Below are positions 45,080 through 54,274 of a stretch of 64,000 bases of DNA, one piece after another (within the stretch, counting starts at the first letter, position 1; the number at the start of each line of letters is the position of its first letter). A program made the position numbers and the translations under genes. Where the stretch lies: assembly GCF_003253745.1 (NCBI RefSeq), contig NZ_MZXV01000056.1, positions 62,001 to 126,000 of the forward strand, given 5' to 3'. The notes beneath the pieces were generated by a model. It worked only from the letters and a program-made list of their open reading frames with translations, was not told the DNA's origin and ran no database searches. This stretch comes from Mesorhizobium kowhaii (lineage in GTDB: Bacteria; Pseudomonadota; Alphaproteobacteria; Rhizobiales; Rhizobiaceae).

Positions 45080-46054
45080 ATGTCATTTCGCAGCCAGATC
45101 TCGAAACTGTCGATGGGCGCCGTCGCGCTCGCGACGCTAAGCCTGCTGACACCTTCCGCCCAAGCCGCAGCACCGGAATCCAGCGACCCGATCAAGATCG
45201 CGCTGTTCGACTGGACCAGCGTCAACCTGAACGCCAAGATCCTCGGCGGCATCCTGGAAAAACTCGGCTATACCGTCGAATATCCGACCGCCGACTATCT
45301 CTCCAGCCTGACCACGGGTCTCACCAATGGCGACCTCGATGTCGGCCTGGAGTTCTGGGACACGACGGCTGGCGAAGCCATGAAAGCCTCCGATGCGACC
45401 GGCCAGACCGAACGGCTCGGCAAGCTCGGACCCAAGGCCAAGGAAGAGTGGTGGTTTCCCGAATACATGAAGGAGAAGTGCCCGGGCCTGCCCAATTGGG
45501 AAGCACTGAAGGATCCGAAATGCGCCGAAGCATTTTCGACGGCGGAGACTGCACCGAAGGGGCGCTATCTCGGCGGCCCGGTAACGTGGGAAGGCTTTGA
45601 CGACGAGCGTGTCGAGGCCCTGAAACTGCCCTTCACGGTGATCCATGCCGGCACCGACGCGGCGATGTTCGCCGAGCTGGAATCGGCCTATCAGCGCAAG
45701 GCGCCGATCATGCTGTGGATTTATTCGCCGCACTGGGCGCCGGCCAAATACAAGGGCGAATGGGTGCAGTTCCCCGAATACACGCCCGAATGCTACAACG
45801 ACCCGAAATGGGGCGTGAACCCCGACGCCAAATATGACTGCGGCAAGCCGCATGGCGAGATCTGGAAATACTCCTGGTCCGGCATGAAGGACAAGTGGCC
45901 GGTCGCCTACAAGGTGGCGAAGGCCTACACGATCGACACCGACGAGCTCAACAAGATGAGCGGCGACATCGACCTCGGCGGCAAGACGCCGGAAGACGTC
46001 GCGGCCGCCTGGATCGCAGCGCACGAGGCAGACTGGAAAGCCTGGGCGCAGTGA
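45080..46054 (+). CDS. tmoX: Quaternary-amine/TMAO ABC substrate-binding protein (TmoX-like)
   Basis: 324 aa, OpuAC (type F) fold with a signal peptide ending ATLSLLTPSAQAA and AAGGAG upstream. Trp-rich ligand positions occur in LFDWTS, GLEFWDTT, EWWFPEY, MLWIYSPHW and GPVTWEGF. The cysteine pairs KCPGLP/KCAEA and ECYND/YDCGK resemble TMAO-binding TmoX proteins more than ProX. The nearby tmm, dmm and mgs genes support TMAO or TMA-related substrates, but glycine betaine or choline cannot be excluded. Confidence 0.72.
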   Translation: MSFRSQISKLSMGAVALATLSLLTPSAQAAAPESSDPIKIALFDWTSVNLNAKILGGILEKLGYTVEYPTADYLSSLTTGLTNGDLDVGLEFWDTTAGEAMKASDATGQTERLGKLGPKAKEEWWFPEYMKEKCPGLPNWEALKDPKCAEAFSTAETAPKGRYLGGPVTWEGFDDERVEALKLPFTVIHAGTDAAMFAELESAYQRKAPIMLWIYSPHWAPAKYKGEWVQFPEYTPECYNDPKWGVNPDAKYDCGKPHGEIWKYSWSGMKDKWPVAYKVAKAYTIDTDELNKMSGDIDLGGKTPEDVAAAWIAAHEADWKAWAQ

Positions 46055-46073
46055 TCGTTCCGACTGGAAAAAT

Positions 46074-46102
46074 GAGACCCGGCTGCTGATCAGCCGGGTC
46101 TC
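46074..46102 (+). terminator. Intercistronic hairpin between binding-protein and ATPase genes
   Basis: GAGACCCGGCT and AGCCGGGTCTC form a perfect 11-bp stem with loop GCTGATC and no T-run. It probably stabilises the binding-protein mRNA or attenuates readthrough into the ATPase and permease genes. Confidence 0.6.
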
Positions 46103-46131
46103 GATTCCTGATGTTCCAGAAGGACGATTGG

Positions 46132-47211
46132 ATGACGGACAGGACTGAACAGGCACCGACACAGCCGGGCAAGGATGCCCGCCCGATAAAGCTTGCCTGC
46201 CGCAATGTCTGGAAGCTGTTCGGATCGAACGCGGCCAATTTCATCCGCGAGCGCGATGGCAAGGCCAGCATGGCCGACGTCACTGCTGCCGGACTGGTTG
46301 GCGCCGTGCGCGCCGTCGATCTCGAAATCCGCCAGGGCGAGATTTTTATCATCATGGGCCTGTCAGGCTCCGGCAAGTCGACGCTGGTGCGCTGCATGTC
46401 GCGGCTGGTCGAGCCGACCCATGGCAAGGTCGAATTCGAGGGTAAGGACCTGCTGAAAATCTCCGATGCGGCGCTGATCGAATTGCGGCGCCATCGCATG
46501 GGGATGGTGTTCCAGAATTTTGCGCTCTTGCCGCATCTCAACGTGCTGGAAAACATCGCCTTCCCGCTCAGCATCCAGGGGCAGGATCGGCCGACACGCG
46601 AAGCGCGGGCCCGCGAGGTCATCGAGCTTGTCGGCCTGCGCGGCCGCGAGCATTTCTATCCGCGCGAGCTTTCCGGTGGCCAGCAGCAGCGTGTCGGCAT
46701 CGCCCGCAGCCTGGCGACCAAACCGGAAATCTGGTTTCTCGACGAGCCGTTCTCGGCACTCGACCCCTTGATCCGCCGCGAGATGCAGGACGAACTGATG
46801 CGGCTGCAGACGATGCTGCACAAAACCATCGTCTTCATTACCCATGATTTCGACGAAGCGATCCGGCTGGCCGACCGCATCGCCATCATGAAGGACGGCG
46901 AGGTCATCCAGATCGGCACGCCGGAGGAACTGGTGGTCAACCCGGCGACCGATTATGTCGCCGAGTTCACCCGCGACGTCGACCGCGCCAAGGTGATTTC
47001 GGCGCGCAGTCTGATGCGCGCTTGCGACGGCGCCGAGCATGGCGGCACGGTGGCACCGGATGCCAAGATAGCCAGCTTTTCGGCAAGCATCGTCTCGGCC
47101 GGCAAGCCGTTCGCGGTGGTCAACGGCACTGGCAAGCCGATCGGCGAAGTGACGCCGCAAGCGGTGATCGATCTGCTGGCCGGCATCGATCGTTCGAGGG
47201 TCGGCGCATGA
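46132..47211 (+). CDS. tmoV: Quaternary-amine ABC ATPase (TmoV/ProV-like)
   Basis: 359 aa from MTDRTEQAPT with AAGGA seven bases upstream; an ATG seven codons earlier is weaker. The N-terminal CRNVWKLFG, Walker A GLSGSGKSTLVRC, signature LSGGQQQRVGIARS, Walker B WFLDEPFSALDP and THDFDEA are as in ProV. The C-terminal part keeps only a short CBS-like region. Its last bases overlap the permease start (ATGA). Confidence 0.85.
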   Translation: MTDRTEQAPTQPGKDARPIKLACRNVWKLFGSNAANFIRERDGKASMADVTAAGLVGAVRAVDLEIRQGEIFIIMGLSGSGKSTLVRCMSRLVEPTHGKVEFEGKDLLKISDAALIELRRHRMGMVFQNFALLPHLNVLENIAFPLSIQGQDRPTREARAREVIELVGLRGREHFYPRELSGGQQQRVGIARSLATKPEIWFLDEPFSALDPLIRREMQDELMRLQTMLHKTIVFITHDFDEAIRLADRIAIMKDGEVIQIGTPEELVVNPATDYVAEFTRDVDRAKVISARSLMRACDGAEHGGTVAPDAKIASFSASIVSAGKPFAVVNGTGKPIGEVTPQAVIDLLAGIDRSRVGA

Positions 47212-49190
47212 CGGTGACGGCTGGCGCCAGCGAGGCAAAGGCGCGTCCGGTTCAGATCTGGCTGATCGTCTGGGCTTCGGCACTTGCCGCCGTGCTTGTT
47301 GTGTTCCTGTTGCAGGACAGCCTGCCCTGGGCCGTCAACTATCCGGCCAGCGCGATCGTGCCGGTCGCCGACTGGGTCAGCGCATTGATGCGCTGGATCA
47401 AGTCGAACCTGTCCTGGCTGACACGCTCGATCACCGCCGTGCTCGGCGTGCCGCTCGACTTCGCGCTCAATCTGCTGGCCAAGAATTTCAAGATCGGCCA
47501 CGGCGCCGACGCCTATGTCTTGCCACGCCTTTCCTGGGTCGGCGTCTGCGCTGCTGCGTTCCTTGCCGGGCATGCCGCCGGCGGCCGGAAGCTCGGCATG
47601 CTGGTCGGCGGCTGTTTCCTCTACATCGCGCTGTTCGGCCAATGGACCAGCGCCATGCTGACGCTGGCGCTGATCTCCATCGCCGTGCCTTTCTGCATCG
47701 TCACCGGGCTGTTCGCCGGTATCTGGGCATGGCGCAAGCCATGGGCGGAAAGGCTCGTCGTCTCCCCTGCCCTTGACCTGATGCAGACGATCCCGACTTT
47801 CGCCTATCTCATTCCGATGCTGCTTTTGTTTGGCAACAGCCCGGTTTCGGCGATGATCGCGACGGCCATCTTCGCCACGCCGCCTATGGTGCGGGCGACG
47901 ATGCTTGGCCTGTCGCGGGTGCCCTCCGAGATCGACGATTTCAGCGAGATGGCCGGCTGCACGGCGCGGCAGAAACTGTGGCGGGTGCTTTTGCCCTCGG
48001 CGCGGCCGACGCTGATGGTCGGCGTCAACCAGGTCATCATGCTGGCGCTGAACATGGTGATCATCGCCTCGATGATCGGCGCCGGCGGCCTCGGCTACGA
48101 CGTGCTTTTGGCGTTGCGGGCGCTGAAGGTCGGCGAAGCGATGGAGGCAGGTCTCGCCATCGTCGCGCTGGCGATCGCGCTCGACCGGCTGAGCCAGGCC
48201 ATCGCGCACAAGCAGGCAAAGGGCCATGTTCATCGGGAGGTGAGCCCGAGCTTCTGGCGGCGTTACCCCAACCTGACACTGGCCATCGCCATCCTTGTCA
48301 TCACCACGCTGCTCGGCCTGTTCGTGCCGGCCTTCGCGGCGGTGCCGAAAGCGATCACCTTCACCACCGCGCCGCTGTGGAAGGCAGCCGTGAACTGGGT
48401 CACGATCAACTTCTTCGACACGATCGAGGCGTTTCGCGTGGCGCTCATCCTCAATGTGCTGAACCCGCTGCGCGCCTTCTGCGAGGGCTTTCCGTGGTTG
48501 GGCGCGGTGTTCCTGCTCGGCCTTGCCGGCTATCAGCTCTCCGGCCTGCAGCTCGCGGCCCTGGTCGCCGCATTGACCGCCTTCTGCGCTGTTACCGGGC
48601 TGTGGGAAAAGACCATGGCGACGGTCTATCTCTGCGGCATCTCGGCCTTCATCGCGTGCCTGATCGGCATTCCCATTGGCTTGATGGCCTCACGCAGCGA
48701 CCGCTTCGAGAAGATCGTTGCGCCGGTCATCGACACGCTGCAGGTGCTGCCGTCCTTCTGCTTCATCATTCCGGTGGTGATGCTGTTCCGGGTCGGCGAC
48801 GTCACGGCGATGATCGCCACCGTCGCCTTCGCCGTGGTGCCAGCCATCCGCTACACCAATCACGGCATCAGGCAGGTGCCGCCGGCGTTGATCGAGGCGG
48901 CGAAGGTTTCAGGCTGCACACCGCGCCAGACCTTCTTTCGCGTGCAGCTGCCGCTGGCGCTGCCGGAGATCATGCTCGGCGTCAACCAGACGATCCTGAT
49001 GGCGCTGGCGATGATCATCATCTGCGCCATGGTCGGCACCCGCGATCTCGGCCAGGAAGTGTTCATCGCGCTGTCCAAGGCCGATTCCGGCCGTGGCATC
49101 GTCGCCGGCCTCGCCATCGCCTTCATCGGCATCGTCGCCGACCGGCTGTTCAACGCCTGGACGGCGAAGGCGCGGGCAAGGCTGGGGTAG
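47208..49190 (+). CDS. tmoW: Double-length quaternary-amine ABC permease (two ProW domains fused, TmoW-like)
   Basis: 660 aa. Two full BPD_transp_1 domains are present, each with a ProW-type EAA region: FSEMAGCTARQKLWRVLLP in the first half and AAKVSGCTPRQTFFRVQLP in the second; each is followed by GVNQ(V/T)I. The halves are joined through HVHREVSPSFWRRYPN. A normal ProW is about 280-350 aa and works as a dimer; here both halves are in one chain. Similar double permeases are known in TMAO/glycine betaine systems of marine and rhizobial alphaproteobacteria. Confidence 0.88.
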   Translation: MTVTAGASEAKARPVQIWLIVWASALAAVLVVFLLQDSLPWAVNYPASAIVPVADWVSALMRWIKSNLSWLTRSITAVLGVPLDFALNLLAKNFKIGHGADAYVLPRLSWVGVCAAAFLAGHAAGGRKLGMLVGGCFLYIALFGQWTSAMLTLALISIAVPFCIVTGLFAGIWAWRKPWAERLVVSPALDLMQTIPTFAYLIPMLLLFGNSPVSAMIATAIFATPPMVRATMLGLSRVPSEIDDFSEMAGCTARQKLWRVLLPSARPTLMVGVNQVIMLALNMVIIASMIGAGGLGYDVLLALRALKVGEAMEAGLAIVALAIALDRLSQAIAHKQAKGHVHREVSPSFWRRYPNLTLAIAILVITTLLGLFVPAFAAVPKAITFTTAPLWKAAVNWVTINFFDTIEAFRVALILNVLNPLRAFCEGFPWLGAVFLLGLAGYQLSGLQLAALVAALTAFCAVTGLWEKTMATVYLCGISAFIACLIGIPIGLMASRSDRFEKIVAPVIDTLQVLPSFCFIIPVVMLFRVGDVTAMIATVAFAVVPAIRYTNHGIRQVPPALIEAAKVSGCTPRQTFFRVQLPLALPEIMLGVNQTILMALAMIIICAMVGTRDLGQEVFIALSKADSGRGIVAGLAIAFIGIVADRLFNAWTAKARARLG

Positions 49191-49205
49191 TGAGAGGCGC
49201 GACGG

Positions 49206-50564
49206 CTACTCCGCCGCGACCCCCTTCACCTCGAGATAGCTCTCCATCGAGTCGTCCAGCGCCTGCAGCCAGGGTGTGTGGTGCAGCGGCGCCATGGTGC
49301 CGGTCATCAGCGAGCGATAGGCGTGGTCGCGGAAGCTCATAATGTCTTCCCCCTTGTGGTGCTCCCACTCCATGAAGGTCTGGTTGACCGCCTCGACGTC
49401 GAAGCCGGGATAATCGGTCTGGTCCATCAATTCCCTGGTGTAGTCGCCCTGGAACCAGATCATCTGCTCGGCGTCTTCCAGCGTTTCCTCGCGCGCCCGC
49501 CACTTTGCGCCGTGCGCTGCCATCGCTTCGGCCGACGGCAATTTGATGCGGCCCATGATGACGTCGCGCGCGAACCAGGCCTGCGCGTCGAACATGTTGA
49601 AGGTGTAGAACTGATCCTGCATGCCGATATAGGACAGCTTCGGGTTCTTCTCCCAGACGACGCCCTCATAGAGCCCGTCCGGCCACATGCGGTTGGCGGT
49701 CTTGAGCTTCAGATCCTCGGTGAGGAAGGGGAAGGAATGCAGATAGCCGGTGCATAGGATGATGGCGTCGACATCCTTGGTGGTGCCATCCTTGAAGTGG
49801 GCTGTCTTGCCGACGACCTTCTGCAGCAGTGGCACTTCCTTCCAATTCTCCGGCCATTTGAAACCCATCGGCTTCGAGCGATAGCTGGAGGTGATCGATT
49901 TGGCACCGTATTTGTAGCACTGCGAACCGATGTCCTCGGCCGAATAGGAGCGGCCGATGATCAAGATGTCCTTGCCCTTGAATTCCATGGCGTCGCGGAA
50001 ATCATGGCTGTGCAGGATGCGGCCGTTGAAGGTCGAGAAGCCTTCGAAATAGGGCACGTTGGGCACCGAGAAATGCCCGGAGGCGACGACGACATTGTCG
50101 AATTCTTCCGAGTAGGTGACGTCATTGGTGCGGTCATGCGCGGTGACGGTGAACTTCTTCGTCGCCTCGGAGAAGGTCACCATGCGCACCGGGCTGTTGA
50201 AGCGCACCCATTTGCGCACGCCTGATTTCTCAACCCGGCCCTTGATGTAATCCCACAGCACGGCGCGCGGTGGATAGGAGCCGATCGCCCGGCCAAAATG
50301 CTCCTCGAAGGTGTAGTCGGCGAATTCCAGGCATTCCTTCGGTCCGTTCGACCAGAGGTAGCGGTACATCGAGCCGTGCACCGGGTCGCCATGCTCGTCG
50401 AGGCCGGTGCGCCAGGTGTAGTTCCACAGGCCACCCCAGTCGGACTGCTTTTCGAAGCAGACGATCTCTGGAATGTCGGCGCCCTTGTCGGCGGCCGACT
50501 TGAAGGCCCTGAGCTGTGCTAGACCGGACGGTCCGGCTCCGATGACGGCAACGCGACTTTTCAT
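49206..50564 (-). CDS. tmm: Trimethylamine monooxygenase
   Basis: 452 aa from the ATG MKSRVAVIGAGPSG with GGGAGG upstream. FAD motif GAGPSG (9-14), FMO signature FNGRILHSHDF (179-189), NADPH motif GRSYSAED (204-211). HGSMYRYLWSNGPKECLEF and WNYTWRTGLDEHG are the conserved blocks of bacterial Tmm rather than eukaryotic-type FMOs. It oxidises trimethylamine to TMAO with NADPH and O2. It is divergent from the XRE-cupin gene and next to a TMAO-type transporter. Confidence 0.9.
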   Translation of the reverse strand: MKSRVAVIGAGPSGLAQLRAFKSAADKGADIPEIVCFEKQSDWGGLWNYTWRTGLDEHGDPVHGSMYRYLWSNGPKECLEFADYTFEEHFGRAIGSYPPRAVLWDYIKGRVEKSGVRKWVRFNSPVRMVTFSEATKKFTVTAHDRTNDVTYSEEFDNVVVASGHFSVPNVPYFEGFSTFNGRILHSHDFRDAMEFKGKDILIIGRSYSAEDIGSQCYKYGAKSITSSYRSKPMGFKWPENWKEVPLLQKVVGKTAHFKDGTTKDVDAIILCTGYLHSFPFLTEDLKLKTANRMWPDGLYEGVVWEKNPKLSYIGMQDQFYTFNMFDAQAWFARDVIMGRIKLPSAEAMAAHGAKWRAREETLEDAEQMIWFQGDYTRELMDQTDYPGFDVEAVNQTFMEWEHHKGEDIMSFRDHAYRSLMTGTMAPLHHTPWLQALDDSMESYLEVKGVAAE

Positions 50565-50606
50565 TGCAGGCCTCCCGGTCTGATTTCGACTTTTGGTTTG
50601 ACGCAA

Positions 50607-50666
50607 TTCCCAAGGGAAAGCGCTATGAGCTTTTCCCGGGAAAACCGTTTCACACTTTTCCTGGAA
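50607..50666. promoter_or_regulatory. Three evenly spaced palindromes between tmm and the XRE-cupin gene
   Basis: TTCCC-AA-GGGAA, TTTTCCCGGGAAAA and TTCC-T-GGAA have centres about 25 bp apart, i.e. on nearly the same helix face. They lie in the tmm promoter region and are candidate operators for the adjacent XRE-cupin regulator. The rest of this 338-base divergent region, up to the regulator start, shows no gene. Confidence 0.55.
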
Positions 50667-50902
50667 TTGCTCTTACGAAACAAATTTCACTGACAGGACA
50701 GTAATTGCCCCTTCGATGCTGTCAACAGCCCCCGTGCTGAAACAGCGTTCCGCCAAGGTGGATTTCCCACAAAAACCGGACACGGCCAAACGCCGGATCG
50801 TGGGCATGAGCCTTCAGGCGACTTGCCGTCGCAGTTGCGCTGCTGTATCGGCACCGAATATGTTCACCTAGAGTGAAATATCCGCAGAGTCCCGGGGGCG
50901 AC

Positions 50903-51628
50903 ATGGCGAACAAGATTTCCGATCCCAAGCCTGGTGCCGGCCCTGCCGGCGCAAAGGCCAAGCCGCTGCCCAAGGTTTCGCCGGACGGGAAGACCATCCG
51001 GGCGCCGCTGACGCAGAACCCGCATGCCATTCGCGATACCCGCGAAAAAGTGCTGGAGGTCGCGATCGGCCGCGAGGTGCGGGCGTTCCGCAAGAAGCTC
51101 GGCATCACCGTCGCCGATCTGGCGGTCGCCACCGACATTTCGCTGGGCATGCTGTCGAAGATCGAGAACGGCATCACCTCGCCGTCGCTGACCACCTTGC
51201 AGGCGCTGTCACGGGCGCTCGGCGTTCCGGTCACCGCCTTCTTCCGCCGCTTCGAGGAAGAGCGCAGCGCCGTCTTCGTCAAGGCCGGCGAAGGGCTCGA
51301 TGTCGAGCGTCGCGGCACGCGTGCCGGCCACCAGTACAATCTGCTCGGCCATATCGGCTCCAACACCAGCGGCGTCGTCGTCGAGCCCTACCTGATCACG
51401 CTGACCGAGGATTCGGATGTGTTCCCGACCTTCCAGCACGAGGGCATGGAGTTCCTCTACATGCTCGAAGGCGAGGTCGTTTACCGGCATGGCAGCAACC
51501 TCTATCCGATGAAGCCCGGCGACAGCCTGTTCTTCGATGCCGACGCGCCGCACGGGCCAGAACAGCTGACACAGCTGCCAATGCGCTACCTCTCGATCAT
51601 CTGCTATCCGCAGAACAGCGCGGGTTAG
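50903..51628 (+). CDS. XRE-family regulator with cupin domain
   Basis: 241 aa from MANKISDPKPGAG; a GTG ten codons earlier is possible. A disordered Pro/Lys-rich N-tail of ~60 residues precedes an HTH (VADLAVATDISLGMLSKIEN, then PSLTTLQALSRALG) and a C-terminal cupin with QHEGMEFLYMLEGEV. It is surrounded by tmm and dmm and is the probable local regulator of methylated-amine genes. Its stop codon overlaps the stop of the convergent dmmC gene. Confidence 0.88.
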   Translation: MANKISDPKPGAGPAGAKAKPLPKVSPDGKTIRAPLTQNPHAIRDTREKVLEVAIGREVRAFRKKLGITVADLAVATDISLGMLSKIENGITSPSLTTLQALSRALGVPVTAFFRRFEEERSAVFVKAGEGLDVERRGTRAGHQYNLLGHIGSNTSGVVVEPYLITLTEDSDVFPTFQHEGMEFLYMLEGEVVYRHGSNLYPMKPGDSLFFDADAPHGPEQLTQLPMRYLSIICYPQNSAG

Positions 51629-52665
51629 TCAGGCCCAAATCCCGGCGATGTCGGGCTGCCGTCATCCAGCTTCGAAAGCCACTCGACCAGCGTTGGGCGA
51701 TAGCGCGTCAGGCCCTTGTAGTTGGCGAGTTCATCGGGCAGATCGCGGATGACGCGGTGCAGCCGCCGTGCCCATTTCGGCTGCGTCACCAGCTCGTCCA
51801 TCTTGATCAGATAGCAGCGGATCGGAAAGACGATGCCGTTCGAGCGCGGCAGTCGCCAGAAGCTCTGCAGCTCGACGCGCAGATGCACCTTCTCGCCGAC
51901 ATTCTCCGGCGTCACCGTGGTCCGGTCCGGGCCCCATTTGTGATAGTTTTCCGGGCTGGTATCGAGGCGCGGATTGATGGTCATCGTCCAGTTCAGGCGC
52001 CTTGCCGGCTTGCCTTGCTGGATGTTGGTGAGGAATTTCAGCGCGCGGGTGAAAATCCCCTTCTCATGCGCCAGCGGCACCGGCGCGTGCCACTCGAAGA
52101 AGTTCATGCCGATGTCGAAGTCGAGCGACCAGTCGGCCTGGGTGGTGACCATGCCGGCATCCATCCACAGATTGCCGTCGCGCTGGTCGAGGATGCAGAA
52201 ATCGCCCTGGCTCTGCCGGGTGATGTACTCCATCGGCCCATAGGGCAGCGTCGAAGTGTCGCCGAAGGTGAAGGTGTCGTCGATGCCGAGCGGCCGGTTG
52301 ATCCAGCGCCAGCGATCACCGTCGCGGGTCAGCGTGAAATGCTCGGGATAGCCCAGCGCCTGCTGCTCCATCAGGAGCTCGAGCAGGTCCCAGCCGGCCA
52401 GCGTCATGTGCGGCAGCGACTGGCAGCGCAGCGGATCCTCGGCCAGCACCAGCGCACGGTCCTGCATCTCGGCGACATAATGCTCGTCGACGTCGATCAG
52501 GTTTTCGAGCACGCTGCCCTTGGGTCCCACGACATGCGGCTCGATGTTGACCGCATACATGTAGGCGTCTTCGTGGAACGGGAACGGGAACCGCCGGATG
52601 TGCTCCGGGCTGTTCTTGAAGGTGAAATCGTCGCGGAACGTTTCCTTGCGAAAGGTAATGCCCAA
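51625..52665 (-). CDS. dmmC: DUF3445 heme-dependent N-demethylase-like subunit (DmmC type)
   Basis: 346 aa from a TTG with AGGAGG five bases upstream. DUF3445 family: KNSPEHIRRFPFPFHEDAYM, CQSLPHMTLAGWDLLELL, GPMEYITRQSQGDFCILDQR and HLRVELQSFWRLPRSNGIVF are conserved blocks. DUF3445 proteins bind heme and catalyse oxidative N-demethylation of dimethylamine together with a reductase. Gene order (GcvT-like, CxxC protein, reductase, DUF3445) fits dmmDABC; the letter assignment is from memory of that order. Confidence 0.78.
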   Translation of the reverse strand: MGITFRKETFRDDFTFKNSPEHIRRFPFPFHEDAYMYAVNIEPHVVGPKGSVLENLIDVDEHYVAEMQDRALVLAEDPLRCQSLPHMTLAGWDLLELLMEQQALGYPEHFTLTRDGDRWRWINRPLGIDDTFTFGDTSTLPYGPMEYITRQSQGDFCILDQRDGNLWMDAGMVTTQADWSLDFDIGMNFFEWHAPVPLAHEKGIFTRALKFLTNIQQGKPARRLNWTMTINPRLDTSPENYHKWGPDRTTVTPENVGEKVHLRVELQSFWRLPRSNGIVFPIRCYLIKMDELVTQPKWARRLHRVIRDLPDELANYKGLTRYRPTLVEWLSKLDDGSPTSPGFGPD

Positions 52666-52674
52666 GCTCGCCTC

Positions 52675-53640
52675 CTATCTTTCCAGCACCAGCGACCGAC
52701 CCTCGAAGCGCGACACGCACGGCATGATCTTGCAGCCCGAGCGGTGGTCTTCCTCGCTCAGCCAGTGGTCGTTGTGGATGAACTTGCCGTCAAACGAGAT
52801 GACATTGGTTTCGCACTGGCCGCAGACGCCGCCACGGCAGAGATAGGGCGGATCGACGCCGGCCGCCTCGATCGCCTCGAGCAGGCTCTGCTGTTCGTCG
52901 ACCCTGATCGTCTTGCCGCTGACGGCAAGCGTCACGTCGAACGGCAGCCCGGGCTGGGGGGCCGCGAAATGCTCGAAATGCACGGTCTCCGACGGCCAGC
53001 CGAGAGTGGCGGCGCGCTCACGCACCCAGTTGATCATGCCGGCCGGGCCGCAGACATAGAGATGCGTGCCGAGCGGCTGCGACGACAGCAGCCGGTCGAG
53101 CTCGATGCGCTCGTCAAGGTCGTCGTGATAGAGCCTGACCCGGCGATCGTAACGCTCGCGCAGCACATCGGCATAGGTGCCGAGCGAGGCGGTGCGGCAG
53201 GTGTAGTGCAGTTCGAAATTGCCGCCTTCCGCCGCCAGCTGCGCGGTCTGCGCCATGAACGGCGTGATGCCGATGCCGCCGGCCAGCATCAGGTGTTTTT
53301 TGGCACGCAGGTCGAGCGAGAACAAATTGACCGGATAGCTGACCACCATCTCATGGCCAGGCCTGACATTCCTGTGCATGAACAGCGAACCGCCGCGGCC
53401 GACATCATCGCGGCGCACGCTGATCGTGTATTCGCGCGTGTCGAGCGGCGAGCCCATCAGCGAATAGGGATTGAGCCTGGTCCGATCGCCATCGCGCATC
53501 TCGACCACGACATGGGCACCACCGGAAAAGGTCGGCAAAAGCTGCCCGTCGCGCCGGCGGAAATGAAAGCGGGTGACCAGGTCGTTGACCGGGACGACAT
53601 CGCTGACCACGACATCGAGTTTTGTTGTTCCGGTGCTCAT
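52675..53640 (-). CDS. dmmB: PDR/VanB-type ferredoxin-reductase subunit (DmmB type)
   Basis: 321 aa from MSTGTTKLDVVV; overlaps dmmA by ATGA. FAD-binding RLNPYSLMGSPLDTREYTIS, NAD-binding LMLAGGIGITPFMAQTAQLA and a C-terminal plant-type [2Fe-2S] domain (YLCRGGVCGQCE with a distant fourth Cys in GCKIMPCVS). It passes electrons from NAD(P)H to the demethylase. This reductase layout is that of phthalate-dioxygenase-reductase relatives. Confidence 0.88.
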   Translation of the reverse strand: MSTGTTKLDVVVSDVVPVNDLVTRFHFRRRDGQLLPTFSGGAHVVVEMRDGDRTRLNPYSLMGSPLDTREYTISVRRDDVGRGGSLFMHRNVRPGHEMVVSYPVNLFSLDLRAKKHLMLAGGIGITPFMAQTAQLAAEGGNFELHYTCRTASLGTYADVLRERYDRRVRLYHDDLDERIELDRLLSSQPLGTHLYVCGPAGMINWVRERAATLGWPSETVHFEHFAAPQPGLPFDVTLAVSGKTIRVDEQQSLLEAIEAAGVDPPYLCRGGVCGQCETNVISFDGKFIHNDHWLSEEDHRSGCKIMPCVSRFEGRSLVLER

Positions 53641-54233
53641 CGAAAAATCTCCTCCATGGGAGGGATCTCGCTGCGATCCTCGGCATTGATGCAGACACCC
53701 TGGAACGCGGCGATGCGCCTGGAATAGTGATCGCGCACCAGAAGCAGCAGGCCGCAATGCGCGCAGGTCGCCGGCTGCGTCGTCACGTTCTCGGTGATGC
53801 CCTTGCAATGTACGCACTGCATGCGCCGCGCCAGCGAGCCGCGGTGCTCGGTCTCGATCGAAGTGTGGTCGATGCCGGCCTCAAGGGCCACCTGCATCGC
53901 CTGGCCGATCAGGCCTTCGGTGCCGGAGAGATAGAGGCGCAGGCCCATATGCGCATTGGCCAGCGTCTGCCTCAGCCGCGGCAGCAGGCTGGCGAAAGAC
54001 GGCGCCTCATGAAACTGCGCCGGCTTCAGCGCTTCGAGCGCGGCAACGTGTTTGCCGTCAGGGCCGGGAATGAAGACGATTTCGGCCTCGTCGAAAAACC
54101 CGGCCGGAGCCCGTTTGGCCATCTCCGCTATCGCCAGCGCGCCCTCCGCATCCGCCACGAAAAGATGGTGCTTGCCGGGCTGTGGAGACAGGGTTCCGTA
54201 AACCGGCCGGCTGATGATGCTTTTGGCTGCCAT
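53637..54233 (-). CDS. dmmA: Dimethylamine monooxygenase subunit DmmA-like
   Basis: 198 aa. An N-terminal alpha/beta region (HHLFVADAEGALAIAEMAKR) is followed by a second NAD-like segment (LRLYLSGTEGLIGQAMQVAL) and a C-terminal pair of CxxC motifs (MQCVHCKG and ATCAHCGLLLL) that could hold a metal. This matches the family annotated as DmmA in dimethylamine monooxygenase clusters. It lies between the GcvT-like and reductase genes. Confidence 0.8.
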   Translation of the reverse strand: MAAKSIISRPVYGTLSPQPGKHHLFVADAEGALAIAEMAKRAPAGFFDEAEIVFIPGPDGKHVAALEALKPAQFHEAPSFASLLPRLRQTLANAHMGLRLYLSGTEGLIGQAMQVALEAGIDHTSIETEHRGSLARRMQCVHCKGITENVTTQPATCAHCGLLLLVRDHYSRRIAAFQGVCINAEDRSEIPPMEEIFR

Positions 54234-54274
54234 TTAAGTCTTCGTGCCTCGAACCTCTCGCTGTTGACTATGCC

